23,243 bases of DNA from a virus. Location: positions 1-23,243 of IMG/VR virus record IMGVR_UViG_3300019890_000020. The stretch is one strand, 5' to 3'. The position numbers and the translations under genes are program-made. How positions within the stretch are numbered: the first letter of the stretch is position 1; every line of letters begins with the position of its first letter. The notes beneath the pieces are model-generated. The model saw only the letters and a program-made list of their open reading frames with translations. It ran no database searches and was not told the origin of the DNA. Shown here one piece after another: positions 1 through 7,416 of this stretch.

Positions 1-1
1 T

Positions 2-97
2 GCGTACCCCGACACGGGTTTTCCCCCCGAGAATATCAGCGCCGAGGCTCTTGAAAGCAGGGAATCCTCAGGGGGTTCCGATCGGGTCAACCTCTAG
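2..97 (+). CDS. C-terminal end of an unidentified protein (5' truncated)
   Basis: An open frame runs from the window edge to a TAG at 95-97 and leaves 31 residues rich in Ser, Glu and Gly (ending SGGSDRVNL). The stop shares its last G with the GTG start of the next gene (TAGTG), the same tight coupling seen along the whole + strand block, so this is probably the tail of a real gene of the same operon. The visible part is too short and low in complexity to recognise a family. Its start and most of its coding region lie outside the window. Confidence 0.45.
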   Translation, partial: AYPDTGFPPENISAEALESRESSGGSDRVNL

Positions 98-477
98 TGC
101 CCGAGGCTAATCTCCACGACCTCTGGCATGTAGCCTGTGAGGATATGTTGTACGCGGAGAGAGGTGACGCCCACATGAATGGCGTCACCTCTTTTCAGTT
201 CGGCAGCATGTTCAAAGCAGACTCGATGGACTTCGAGTTTGATCTAGGCAAGGAGTTGTGGCTTACCAAGTCCCGTTTCACCTCCCTCAAGAGGGACTAC
301 ATCGACCCTATCCGCCTAGCCTACTTCTTCAAGCAGGTAGAGGAACTTCCACACAGGAGGGTGGCTACTGCGCAGATGATCTGTCGGATCAAGGGAGAGC
401 GCAGCCACGGAGACAACTGGGTCAGCTACAAGTGGGGTAACTGCATCCTCGGATTCAGTTACCCCACTTGTAGCTGA
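97..477 (+). CDS. Thymidylate synthase-fold protein, N-terminal fragment (gene broken by an inverted insertion)
   Basis: This frame encodes the front part of a ThyA-superfamily protein, which methylates or hydroxymethylates dUMP in the cytoplasm. Visible ThyA-like landmarks are an N-terminal GVTSFQFGSMF block (compare the GT-S-FG segment of ThyA), an Arg pair followed by a hydrophobic strand (LPHRRVATAQMIC, residues 85-96; compare SRRHIVSAWN), and a candidate catalytic Cys116 in GNCILGF (compare PCHTLFQF). Residue 120 is the last that fits the family; the next six are encoded by the right arm of an inverted repeat and run into a stop. Deleting exactly that 29-nt arm (456-484) joins this frame to the 507-929 frame, giving a 267-aa protein. 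The start is a GTG overlapping the preceding stop. The family match is by motif only. Whether the break exists in the virus or only in the assembly is open. Confidence 0.6.
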   Translation: MPEANLHDLWHVACEDMLYAERGDAHMNGVTSFQFGSMFKADSMDFEFDLGKELWLTKSRFTSLKRDYIDPIRLAYFFKQVEELPHRRVATAQMICRIKGERSHGDNWVSYKWGNCILGFSYPTCS

Positions 478-484
478 CCCAGTT
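415..484. repeat. 70-bp near-perfect palindrome: 29-bp inverted repeat with 12-bp spacer
   Basis: Positions 415-443 and 456-484 are exact reverse complements (29 of 29). The 12-bp spacer itself pairs at 4 further positions after one mismatch, so the two 35-nt halves match at 33 positions. It sits at the codons around the putative catalytic Cys of the thymidylate synthase-like gene. The left arm fits the protein family and the right arm does not, so the right arm is the likely inserted copy. Confidence 0.95.
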
Positions 485-506
485 CCGCTGCGAACCCGAG
501 CCTGAA

Positions 507-929
507 ATGTGCATGTACGCACGTACCACGCTTATTACCAGGATGGGAGGGATGGACCTTGCGCTTGCCTACACGCTTGCGAAGTACGTTGCAGACATTC
601 GCGAGGAAGACGTCAGCGACTATAAATTCACGTGGTACGTCGGGACGCTCTACCACTCGTCCCTCCACGCCATGCCTTACTTCTACGCGCATGGACATCA
701 CCTCGATATGTACGACTGGGACGCACATGACTACCCTGTGTTGGGAGCTATGCACAGGCAGCTGGAGTACAACGATCGGCTAGACAAAGAAGAACGCATT
801 ATCAAACACGGTACCAGGGAGCGCCTACGCAAGCAGCGCCGCAAATTCCAAGCAGACGAAGATGCACAGATTGCGGTGCCCTGCCCGGTGGACTCCCTGG
901 ACCTAGAGAGCCTGGAGGGCAAGCGGTGA
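507..929 (+). CDS. Thymidylate synthase-fold protein, C-terminal fragment
   Basis: This is the continuation of the ThyA-like gene that begins at 97, lying in a different frame because of the 29-nt inverted insertion. The frame is open from 474; in the reconstructed protein the junction reads CILGFRCEPEPEMCMYARTTL with the inserted arm removed. MYARTT corresponds to the LYQRSAD phosphate-binding segment of ThyA, GGMDLALAYTLAKYVA to the helix after it, and FTWYVGTLYHSSLH to the VHTLGDAHLY region. The last 50 residues are charged (RLRKQRRKFQ) and unlike ThyA. ATG 507 is only the first start codon in this frame and has no clear ribosome binding site, so independent translation is doubtful. The stop at 927-929 overlaps the GTG of the next gene, which suggests the gene is normally intact. 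Confidence 0.55.
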   Translation: MCMYARTTLITRMGGMDLALAYTLAKYVADIREEDVSDYKFTWYVGTLYHSSLHAMPYFYAHGHHLDMYDWDAHDYPVLGAMHRQLEYNDRLDKEERIIKHGTRERLRKQRRKFQADEDAQIAVPCPVDSLDLESLEGKR

Positions 930-1759
930 GAAGCTATGGAGACAACACTCTGCCACGCATTATCCACTGGTTACGAGAGGACTTGTTGGATGCACCCGAG
1001 GCAGACGTAAAAGAAGTTCACTCTCAGAGTATCGCAGGCAAACCTGAGTACATCACCAAAGAGATCGAGAACGTTACCTTCCAGACTCTTCTTCCCAGCG
1101 AGGCCAAAGATCTGGCAGATATCACCGGAGCAAACCTGCCTTGGGCAGAGGACCACTTTCGGGAGCGCGTCAGTGGCAAGCCTCTCAACCCACCGCCTTC
1201 GGCGGCCTGGTGGCCCTACGCACAGAAAGGTCATGCAGAACACACCGACGAGAATGAAAAGTTCTCCCACACCTACCCTGAGAGGTTCTGGCCAAAGTTC
1301 GCAGAGAGAGTTCCCGTCCCCGAGGGAGCCGAACGCAAGATACGTGCTTCGAACAAAGGGATCCGTTATCGCTACGGGGATCTGTTAGACGTCGTGGGGC
1401 AGCTACACAAGAACCCTGCAACCAGGCAAGCATACCTACCCGTCTGGTTTCCAGAGGACACCGGAGCAACCCAGGGACAACGTGTGCCCTGTACCCTCGG
1501 ATACCACTTTCTTATCCGAGAAAATCGGCTCAACATCACCTACTTCATCCGCTCCTGTGACTTTATGCGTCACTTTCGAGATGACGTGTACATGGCAGGA
1601 CGGCTTGCTCAGTGGGTACGGTACGAGTTGATGAAACGTGAGGGTCCCGAGGACCTACCTGTACCACAGGGGTTGGTTGTAGGGCACCTGACCATGCACA
1701 TCGTCTCGATGCATATCTTCAAAGGCGACGTGCCCACCCTCGAAAGGCAACACGCATGA
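926..1759 (+). CDS. Thymidylate synthase, ThyA family
   Basis: This 277-aa cytoplasmic enzyme is predicted to convert dUMP to dTMP with methylene-tetrahydrofolate, or possibly to make a hydroxymethylated product. Motifs read in ThyA order: a substrate strand NPATRQAYLPVWFPEDTG (163-180; compare NPDSRR-IVSAWNPED), the catalytic Cys189 in VPCTLGYHF, Arg209 in YFIRSCDF (compare YQRSAD), the helix DDVYMAGRLAQWV, and GHLTMHIVSMHIF (253-265; compare HTLGDAHLY). The second Arg of the usual RR pair is Gln here. The first 120 residues are unlike canonical ThyA. GTG at 926 overlaps the upstream stop (GTGA), and its own stop overlaps the deaminase start (ATGA). It is the second of two tandem ThyA-fold genes. 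The deaminase next door supplies dUMP, which supports the role. Confidence 0.8.
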   Translation: MRSYGDNTLPRIIHWLREDLLDAPEADVKEVHSQSIAGKPEYITKEIENVTFQTLLPSEAKDLADITGANLPWAEDHFRERVSGKPLNPPPSAAWWPYAQKGHAEHTDENEKFSHTYPERFWPKFAERVPVPEGAERKIRASNKGIRYRYGDLLDVVGQLHKNPATRQAYLPVWFPEDTGATQGQRVPCTLGYHFLIRENRLNITYFIRSCDFMRHFRDDVYMAGRLAQWVRYELMKREGPEDLPVPQGLVVGHLTMHIVSMHIFKGDVPTLERQHA

Positions 1760-2247
1760 GACCTACCAGAGGAGAGACGTTCATGCGAGCAGCGCACCTG
1801 TTCGCAGAACGCTCTACCTGCAATCGAGGCCACGTAGGGGCGGTACTGGTGGCAAACAGACGCATCATTGCACACGGTTACAACGGTGCTCCTCCTGGGA
1901 TGCCTCACTGCACCGATGTGGGGTGCGAGTGTGTGACGGTAGAGGTTCACCCTCACGGTCCCGAGGATCTCGGGGTCGTAGAGGGTTGGGTTGAGGGATG
2001 CCAACGAACTGTTCACGCAGAGGCTAATGCCATAGCGTATGCGGCCAAAGCAGGGGTAGAGACGGAGGGGTCGTACATGTTCTGTACCCACTCGCCCTGT
2101 CGCAAATGCATGGAGTTGGCTGCCTGTGCTGGGGTGGTGGAAATCATCTATGACAAGCCTTACCGAGCAACTCCGTTCGAGTTGGCTCCGTCTATGGGAA
2201 TCATTATCGTGGGGAGAGAGGGACTCGATGCCAGAGACGAATTCTAA
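1756..2247 (+). CDS. dCMP deaminase (zinc-dependent cytidine/deoxycytidylate deaminase family)
   Basis: This 163-aa enzyme is predicted to deaminate dCMP to dUMP, the substrate of the adjacent thymidylate synthase. The family signature is complete: His87-Ala-Glu89 (TVHAEANAIAYAA) for the zinc ligand and catalytic Glu, and SPCRKC with Cys115 and Cys118 as the other zinc ligands. The N-terminal CNRGHVGAVLV and HGYNGAPPGMPHC blocks match phage and bacterial dCMP deaminases, where extra Cys/His residues (Cys22, His51 and Cys52 here) can hold a second zinc. Length is typical. The start overlaps the upstream stop (ATGA). The gene order of two ThyA-like genes then the deaminase is a compact dTMP-synthesis cassette. 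Confidence 0.9.
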   Translation: MRPTRGETFMRAAHLFAERSTCNRGHVGAVLVANRRIIAHGYNGAPPGMPHCTDVGCECVTVEVHPHGPEDLGVVEGWVEGCQRTVHAEANAIAYAAKAGVETEGSYMFCTHSPCRKCMELAACAGVVEIIYDKPYRATPFELAPSMGIIIVGREGLDARDEF

Positions 2248-2674
2248 TGCAGAGGATGAGATGGAGGGATATGTCGGTCCTGGCCGACACAAAATGCCTA
2301 CGGACAGAGACGGGCTTAGTCACCGAGTAAAGATCGGGGGAATGGTCGGGTACATCACCGCAAACCCCCAGGACGACGGAACGCTCGGAGAGATTTTCAT
2401 CCATGGATTCGGGCAGCTAGGTAGCACTAACGCAGGGTGGACTAACGCATTTGCGATCATGGTATCTATCGGCTTGCAGTATGGAGTCGAGCTACCGATG
2501 CTTGCTCGCAAGTTTGCCCACATGAAATTCGACCCTAACGGTGAAACCGACAACCCAGCTATACCTCACTGCCAATCGATCCCTGATTATATCTTCAAGT
2601 GGATTGCTCTCCACTACGGAGACGACCAGCTCCGAGAGGAACTGCGCAAGATAGATGAGGAGCTTGGAAGGTGA
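2228..2674 (+). CDS. TSCPD-domain protein (ribonucleotide reductase-associated C-terminal domain)
   Basis: The product is about 148 aa. Most of it matches the TSCPD domain that usually forms the C-terminus of B12-dependent ribonucleotide reductases or occurs alone: a basic start (GRHKMPTDRDGLSHRVKIGG), a beta segment GYITANPQDDGTLGEIFIHG, a helix around AFAIMVSIGLQYGVEL, and SIPDYIFKWIALHYGD near the end. Its exact job is not established; the position beside dCMP deaminase and DNA polymerase suggests a nucleotide-metabolism role. The start is placed at ATG 2228, preceded by GGAGAGAGGG and overlapping the deaminase by 20 nt. An in-frame ATG at 2261 is an alternative. The longer open frame from 2126 lies almost wholly inside the deaminase gene and is rejected. 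No reductase catalytic domain is in the window. Confidence 0.7.
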   Translation: MPETNSNAEDEMEGYVGPGRHKMPTDRDGLSHRVKIGGMVGYITANPQDDGTLGEIFIHGFGQLGSTNAGWTNAFAIMVSIGLQYGVELPMLARKFAHMKFDPNGETDNPAIPHCQSIPDYIFKWIALHYGDDQLREELRKIDEELGR

Positions 2675-5049
2675 CGTTTCAAGAGAAGATCCGCAACCCC
2701 TCATGTACTCTGTGTCCGATGTACGAGGAAGCAGGTCACGTATGTCTTATGGGAGAGGGAGCACGCAAGGCGCAGATCTTCATAGTAGGAGAGGCACCTG
2801 GGGCGCAGGAGGACGAAGAGGGCCGTCCCTTTATCGGCTCCTCTGGCAAGCTGCTCACGAAGATGCTGAAAGAAGTAGCTGGCATAGATCGCAAAGACTG
2901 CTATATCACGAACGTAATCAAGTGTCGCCCACCTGACAACTCCACGCCAGGCAAAAAAGATATCAAGATCTGCGTGGAAGAGTACCTAGTCAAGGAGCTT
3001 GAAAGTGTCGAACCTAAGTGGGTCCTTACCCTTGGAAACTCAGCTCTCCAAGGAGTCCTGGGAAAATCTGGAATCACCAAGCACAGGGGGAATCTCACTA
3101 AACTTGGGGATTTCTCTGTTTTCCCTACGTTTCACCCTGCCGCTGTTCTGCGTAATCCGCGTTACGAGAACGAGCTCGTCGCTGATCTTCGGAAGTTCGG
3201 TGATCTCGTTAGAGGGGAAGATAACGCTCCTAAGACGAAGATCAAAATCATCCGGAACCTCAAGCAACTAAAGTGGTTAGATAAGGAGTTATTCGTAGCG
3301 AGAGGATTTACCTACGATATCGAGACGAACTATCTGCCTTACTGGGACCCGAACTTCAAAATAGTCTCGATCGCCTTCTCCTTCCGTGCAGAAGAGGCCG
3401 TTGTTGTACCCATCTACCATGATGAATCTCCATGGAAAGACCCGGCCGAGATACTTCATTTTCTTGGTAGATGGATGAAGCACAAGGATGCCAAACACGT
3501 AGCTCACAACGGCAAGTTCGATGCACAGGGAATGAAGAACTATGACATCGAGACGTATCAGACGTTTGACACTATGCTCGCGGCACACATGCTCGACGAG
3601 AACAGGTCAAAGGGTCTAAAGAATCTGTCTCAGTTCTACCTCCAAGCAGATGCCTATGGCTTAGGAGATGAGCTCAAAGACGCCCACAAAATCCCCCTTA
3701 AGAAACTGGCACTCTACAACGGTCGTGATACTGACTACACCCTGCGCCTCTACGGCAAAATGAAGAAAGAGCTGATCGAGGAACCACGAGTGCGTCGAGT
3801 CTTCCAGCGTCTAATGATGCCGGCCTCCAACGCTATCGTCAACGTAGAGCGACGCGGAGTACAGATCGACTACAAACGATGGACAGAGCGCAATGACATC
3901 GTGCAGGCCAACATCGCCAAGATCGAAAAGGCTATGCTCCCATATGTGCCAGAGCATATGCGCGCCGACATGAACTTCAACTCTCACCCTAAAGTAGCCA
4001 AATGGCTGTTCGAGGAATGTGGGTATGACGTACTAGAAGAGACGGAGAAAGGCGCCCCCTCGTCTAAAGAGGCAGTGCTACTCCAAATGCAAGCGGAGAG
4101 TCGAGAGGCAGCAATTCTCCTCAAATTCCGAAAATGGTTCAAGTACAACAGCACCTACTTCAGGCCGTGGATGGAGCGCTCCGACTCACAGAAAAAGATC
4201 CACCCTCAGTACAAGCTATACGGCACTGTCACCGGGCGCCTTTCCTGTGTTGAACCGAACTTGCAGCAAGTACCTCGGGAGCCGTTCGTACGCAGCGTCC
4301 TAGGCGCCTCCCCAGGCAACGTGTGGGTAGAGGCAGATTACTCACAGGCAGAGCTCAGGATCGCAGCAATGCTGGCTCACGAGACGAGGATGCTCCGCAT
4401 GTTCCAAGCGGGAGAAGATATTCATCTCAACACCGCTGCTGAAACGTCGGGTAAATCCAAAGACTCTATCACGAAGGAGGAGCGCAAGAAAGCCAAGGCC
4501 GTAAATTTTGGTTTCCTCTACGGCATGATGCCTAAAAAATTCGTCACCTATGCGCGTGACAACTATGGTGTCGTTGTCTCTCTTGCAGAGGCCACTAGAG
4601 TACGGGAACGGTTCTTTGCGTCCTATCCTGCTCTGCACCCCTGGCACGAGCGCCAGAAGCGTCTAGCGCACCGCTACAAGCGTGTAAGCAGCCCTATCGG
4701 GAGGGTCCGGCATCTACCTGACATTGACAGCCATGTAGACGGCATCAGGATGGATGCAGAGCGCCAGGCAATCAACAGTCCTGTACAATCCCTGGCCTCG
4801 GACTTCACGCTGCTGGCGATGATCTTGTTAGAGGAACAAGGCATCCCTGTGGTGGGTCTTATCCATGATGCTCTCGCCTTCGACATACCGGAAAACAAAC
4901 TCGAGTGGGCGCTCCCGATCATCAAACACACTATGGAAAACCTACCCCTCAAGAAGCTGTTTGATCTAGAGATAACCGTGCCGATCGTGGTAGATGTTTC
5001 TGTAGGGACTCATTGGAGTGACCCAACACAGAGGGAGTGGGAGGGATGA
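2671..5049 (+). CDS. Fused family-4 uracil-DNA glycosylase, 3'-5' exonuclease and family A DNA polymerase
   Basis: This is the replicative polymerase, 792 aa, with three domains. Residues 1-185 are a family-4 (Fe-S) uracil-DNA glycosylase: GEAPGAQEDEEGRPF, KCRPPDNSTPG, LTLGN, TFHPAAVL, and four cysteines placed as cluster ligands (12, 15, 85, 101). Residues 205-370 are a proofreading exonuclease with Asp216/Glu218 (YDIETN), Asp284 (HNGKFD) and Asp353 (YNGRDTDY). Residues 375-792 are the polymerase: TGRLSCVEPNLQQ, motif A Asp556 (EADYSQAELR), motif B Lys609/Phe613/Tyr617 (KAVNFGFLYG) and motif C His732-Asp733. Every catalytic position looks intact. Phe613 aligns with E. coli Pol I Phe762, so discrimination against dideoxynucleotides is expected. 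The GTG start overlaps the previous stop. The glycosylase could scan for uracil ahead of synthesis or remove it behind, which is inference. Confidence 0.92.
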   Translation: MTFQEKIRNPSCTLCPMYEEAGHVCLMGEGARKAQIFIVGEAPGAQEDEEGRPFIGSSGKLLTKMLKEVAGIDRKDCYITNVIKCRPPDNSTPGKKDIKICVEEYLVKELESVEPKWVLTLGNSALQGVLGKSGITKHRGNLTKLGDFSVFPTFHPAAVLRNPRYENELVADLRKFGDLVRGEDNAPKTKIKIIRNLKQLKWLDKELFVARGFTYDIETNYLPYWDPNFKIVSIAFSFRAEEAVVVPIYHDESPWKDPAEILHFLGRWMKHKDAKHVAHNGKFDAQGMKNYDIETYQTFDTMLAAHMLDENRSKGLKNLSQFYLQADAYGLGDELKDAHKIPLKKLALYNGRDTDYTLRLYGKMKKELIEEPRVRRVFQRLMMPASNAIVNVERRGVQIDYKRWTERNDIVQANIAKIEKAMLPYVPEHMRADMNFNSHPKVAKWLFEECGYDVLEETEKGAPSSKEAVLLQMQAESREAAILLKFRKWFKYNSTYFRPWMERSDSQKKIHPQYKLYGTVTGRLSCVEPNLQQVPREPFVRSVLGASPGNVWVEADYSQAELRIAAMLAHETRMLRMFQAGEDIHLNTAAETSGKSKDSITKEERKKAKAVNFGFLYGMMPKKFVTYARDNYGVVVSLAEATRVRERFFASYPALHPWHERQKRLAHRYKRVSSPIGRVRHLPDIDSHVDGIRMDAERQAINSPVQSLASDFTLLAMILLEEQGIPVVGLIHDALAFDIPENKLEWALPIIKHTMENLPLKKLFDLEITVPIVVDVSVGTHWSDPTQREWEG

Positions 5050-5276
5050 AGAAGCGGTACAAGAGATTGATGATTGCAAAGATGCTTCATCTAGGATGCA
5101 ACGCCATAGACTCCACTCGCGTCCTTACGTGGTATGAAGCTCTCAATGCCGGGGTGTTGACGGAAAAAGAGAAGAAGCTGCTGGATCAGAGGGCTCAGAC
5201 TGTCAAGGTGATGGTCCAGGACGTACGTCTTATAGCTAACCACATCGAACGAAAGGAAAAAGCTTATGAGGGTTAG
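5046..5276 (+). CDS. Small hypothetical protein
   Basis: A 76-aa basic, helical protein (MKKRYKRLMIAKMLHLGCNA...) with no signal peptide, membrane span or recognised domain. ATG 5046 is chosen because it overlaps the polymerase stop (ATGA) with GGGAGGG just upstream; an in-frame GTG at 5037 would add three residues. The 3' end overlaps the following nuclease gene by 11 nt. Its place between polymerase and nuclease suggests an accessory role in replication or recombination, but nothing in the sequence shows it. Confidence 0.7.
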   Translation: MKKRYKRLMIAKMLHLGCNAIDSTRVLTWYEALNAGVLTEKEKKLLDQRAQTVKVMVQDVRLIANHIERKEKAYEG

Positions 5277-6225
5277 TAACTCCAAGGTCAAGACGTGGCG
5301 TCGCTGTCCTAAACAGTTCGAGTTCAAGTACGTGAAGGGCCTGCGTCCTAAACAACGGAAGTTCCACCTAGAGCTGGGTAGCTGGGTCCACGATCTGCTT
5401 ATGACGCGCGCAGACGGCCATGACTGGAAGGCTAGACACAGGGTGCTGAAAGCGAAATTCGACAATCTCTTCGAGGAAGAGAAAGAGGATCTGGGTGATC
5501 TACCCGCAGAAGCAAAGCGTCTATTCACGTCCTACCTGCGTACCTACAAAAAGATCGACGTAGACCACAGGGTCATAGACACCGAGATGGACGAAATTAT
5601 CACGATGCCGAGCGGGTTGGAATTCAACTTCATCATCGACGAAATCTATGAAGACAACGAAGGCTTGTGGCTGCGGGACCACAAAACGGTCTCTAAGTTC
5701 ATGCCTAAAGACTTCATGTTGTTGGACGCCCAGCTGACGCGATACTTCTACTGCGCCGAAAAAATGGGCTATACGCCACTGATGGGGGTGGAGTTCAATG
5801 AGATCAGGACCAAGGCTCCTACCGTCCCCCACCAGAACAAAGACACTTTTTTATCACAAGCCAAGAACATCGACACCGACTACTGGACGTACCTTGCCGA
5901 GATCAAGCGTCTAGGCCAAAGCCCGAAGATCTACAAGGCTACTCTCAGGCGCCTGTGGGAACAGGATGAAAAGTTCTTCCGGCGTTCACGGCTACCGAAG
6001 GACAAGCCTGTCACCGAGCAGATGATGATCGAGCTTGACATGGCGGCAGATGAAATGGCTGACGCAGAGAAGTTCAATCGGTTCCCGCGTAGCCCCGACA
6101 AGTCCTGTGAATGGATGTGCGACTACAAGGATCTTTGCATCATCGATTTGCAAGGCGGAGATATCAGCTCTGCTGTGAAAAGCAAGTACGAGACGCGCAA
6201 GCGTAGTAGAAAGGATGACAAATAA
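5266..6225 (+). CDS. Cas4/RecB-like PD-(D/E)XK exonuclease with Fe-S cluster
   Basis: This 319-aa protein is predicted to be a DNA exonuclease that could make single-stranded ends for annealing. It carries the AddB/Cas4 arrangement: SNSKVKTWRRCPKQF with the first cluster Cys14, GSWVHDLL with His42, the PD-(D/E)XK core Asp125 (FIIDEI) and Asp138-x-Lys140 (LRDHKT), the QLTRYFYCAEKMG motif (Gln156, Tyr160), and three C-terminal cysteines 281, 285 and 291 (CEWMCDYKDLC) that complete a 4Fe-4S signature. No helicase domain is present. No CRISPR array or cas1/cas2 is nearby, so a role in phage recombination or replication is preferred to CRISPR adaptation. The start has AAAGGA about 8 nt upstream. 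Confidence 0.85.
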   Translation: MRVSNSKVKTWRRCPKQFEFKYVKGLRPKQRKFHLELGSWVHDLLMTRADGHDWKARHRVLKAKFDNLFEEEKEDLGDLPAEAKRLFTSYLRTYKKIDVDHRVIDTEMDEIITMPSGLEFNFIIDEIYEDNEGLWLRDHKTVSKFMPKDFMLLDAQLTRYFYCAEKMGYTPLMGVEFNEIRTKAPTVPHQNKDTFLSQAKNIDTDYWTYLAEIKRLGQSPKIYKATLRRLWEQDEKFFRRSRLPKDKPVTEQMMIELDMAADEMADAEKFNRFPRSPDKSCEWMCDYKDLCIIDLQGGDISSAVKSKYETRKRSRKDDK

Positions 6226-6450
6226 ATGGACTATAAGAAGATGAAGGAGAAGGTCGCAGATGCGGCTGACGTTCTGAACAACGGGTTAAAAGTGGATAAC
6301 CCGGAATGTGAGGACGAAAACAATGCCATGGAAGCTGCGATCGCCATGATGTCGGCAGGGATTCAAACTCTGGTAGATATCGCAAAATCTCTCAACAAGG
6401 CCAACGAGCTCAAGGCTACGGAGATCAGGAACAATGCCCGATCTCTCTGA
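6226..6450 (+). CDS. Small hypothetical helical protein
   Basis: A 74-aa protein that starts directly after the nuclease stop with AAAGGATG upstream. It is predicted almost entirely helical (MKEKVADAADVLNNGL... and a second amphipathic stretch AMEAAIAMMSAGIQTLVDIAKSLNKAN). It has no membrane span and no recognised motif. It overlaps the next gene by 17 nt. It lies in the recombination gene set, but no function can be assigned. Confidence 0.65.
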   Translation: MDYKKMKEKVADAADVLNNGLKVDNPECEDENNAMEAAIAMMSAGIQTLVDIAKSLNKANELKATEIRNNARSL

Positions 6451-6664
6451 ACAGATATCCAAAAAACTGAAGACGGCCCTACGGGAGGAGACGCGTGAAA
6501 AACGCAATCTGCACTCCTCGGTTTCCTTGGGTACGCAATCCAGCTATGCCAGAAAATACACCGAAGCGCACATGAAGGTCAAGATACTCCGAGGCGCACT
6601 CTGTCAAGAGTTAGGCATCGAGGAGCCAAAACTCGAAGACCTATTGAAGGACGACGATGGCTAA
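6434..6664 (+). CDS. Small hypothetical protein
   Basis: A 76-aa charged, helical protein with basic and Ser/Thr-rich N-terminal and middle parts (EETREKRNLHSS) and an acidic end (EEPKLEDLLKDDDG). ATG 6434 has AGGA 4-7 nt upstream. It overlaps the previous gene by 17 nt and the Sak4-like gene by 8 nt, which implies translational coupling. No domain is recognised. Confidence 0.6.
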   Translation: MPDLSEQISKKLKTALREETREKRNLHSSVSLGTQSSYARKYTEAHMKVKILRGALCQELGIEEPKLEDLLKDDDG

Positions 6665-7415
6665 AAAGAGAAAGCGAAAACTAAAGTCATCACAGGTAGC
6701 CTCTCAGATCAAAGACGTGGGGGAAGCTAATCCCTACGTCAAGATCTTGATCTACGGGCGCAACGGGAAAGGCAAGACTCGGTTTGCTGCGTCGGCTCCT
6801 AAGCCGCTGATCATCGATATCAACGAGAAGGGTACCCGGTCGGCCCGTAGCTTCAAAGGTGCCAAAGTCATCGAGGTCAGCAACTGGTTTGATCTAGGAG
6901 CCATTTACTGGTACCTGAAGAAAGGCGACCACGACTTCCAGTCGGTAGCGATCGACACGCTCACGGCCTTGCAAGCCCTGTGCATGGAACAAGTCCTCTA
7001 CGAAGGATATGAGCGTGACTCTACGCGCGATCCTAAAACCCCGACGCAGCGGGACTGGGGGAAGACGGCAAACCTGATGAAGGAGGAAATCCTCAAATTC
7101 AGGAACCTCCCCATGAACGTGATCTTCACCGCACAGGAGAGGACTACCGGTGATCCCGAGGAGGGAGAACCGATCCTTGTGACGGTAGACCTACCCAACG
7201 GCGCGCGCGTCCCTGCCCTAGGAGCAGTGGAGGTAGTAGGCCGCGTCTACAAGAAACAGGTGAGGAACAAAAAAACCAAAAAATCGAAGTGGGAGTTTCG
7301 CATGTTAGTAGGGGATCATGAGGAATACGACACCAAGGACCGAACGTTCTCCTTGGGACACGTACTCCGCGAACCCTCAGTACCCAAGATCATCAAAGCA
7401 TCGATAGAGGAGTGA
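6657..7415 (+). CDS. Sak4-like RecA-family ATPase (phage single-strand annealing/recombinase)
   Basis: A 252-aa P-loop ATPase. After a basic N-terminus (KKRKRKLK) it has Walker A GRNGKGKT at residues 34-41 and a Walker B-type strand ending SVAIDTLT (96-103). The layout (short N-terminal basic tail, KILIYGRNGKGKT, PLIIDINEKGT, then the Asp strand) matches the phage Sak4/AAA_24 group, minimal RecA-like proteins that work with a phage SSB in homologous recombination. The SSB-like gene two places downstream and the exonuclease upstream fit this. GAAGGA precedes the ATG. The C-terminal third contains a Lys-rich loop (KKQVRNKKTKKSK) that could bind DNA. Confidence 0.8.
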   Translation: MAKKRKRKLKSSQVASQIKDVGEANPYVKILIYGRNGKGKTRFAASAPKPLIIDINEKGTRSARSFKGAKVIEVSNWFDLGAIYWYLKKGDHDFQSVAIDTLTALQALCMEQVLYEGYERDSTRDPKTPTQRDWGKTANLMKEEILKFRNLPMNVIFTAQERTTGDPEEGEPILVTVDLPNGARVPALGAVEVVGRVYKKQVRNKKTKKSKWEFRMLVGDHEEYDTKDRTFSLGHVLREPSVPKIIKASIEE

Positions 7416-7416
7416 C

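Noticed and set aside
2126-2227. Upstream extension of the TSCPD protein from GTG/TTG-type start at 2126
   Set aside because: It lies inside the dCMP deaminase gene in another frame, and the Trp/Ser-rich residues (MLGWWKSSMTSL...) do not fit the TSCPD family; ATG 2228 has a good ribosome binding site.
1609-2292. 227-aa open frame on the - strand
   Set aside because: It is antisense to the intact thymidylate synthase and dCMP deaminase genes, whose catalytic motifs are clear; composition is shadow-like.
5266-6225. Cas4 as evidence of a CRISPR system
   Set aside because: No array, cas1 or cas2 is visible, and phage Cas4-like nucleases commonly stand alone beside recombination genes.
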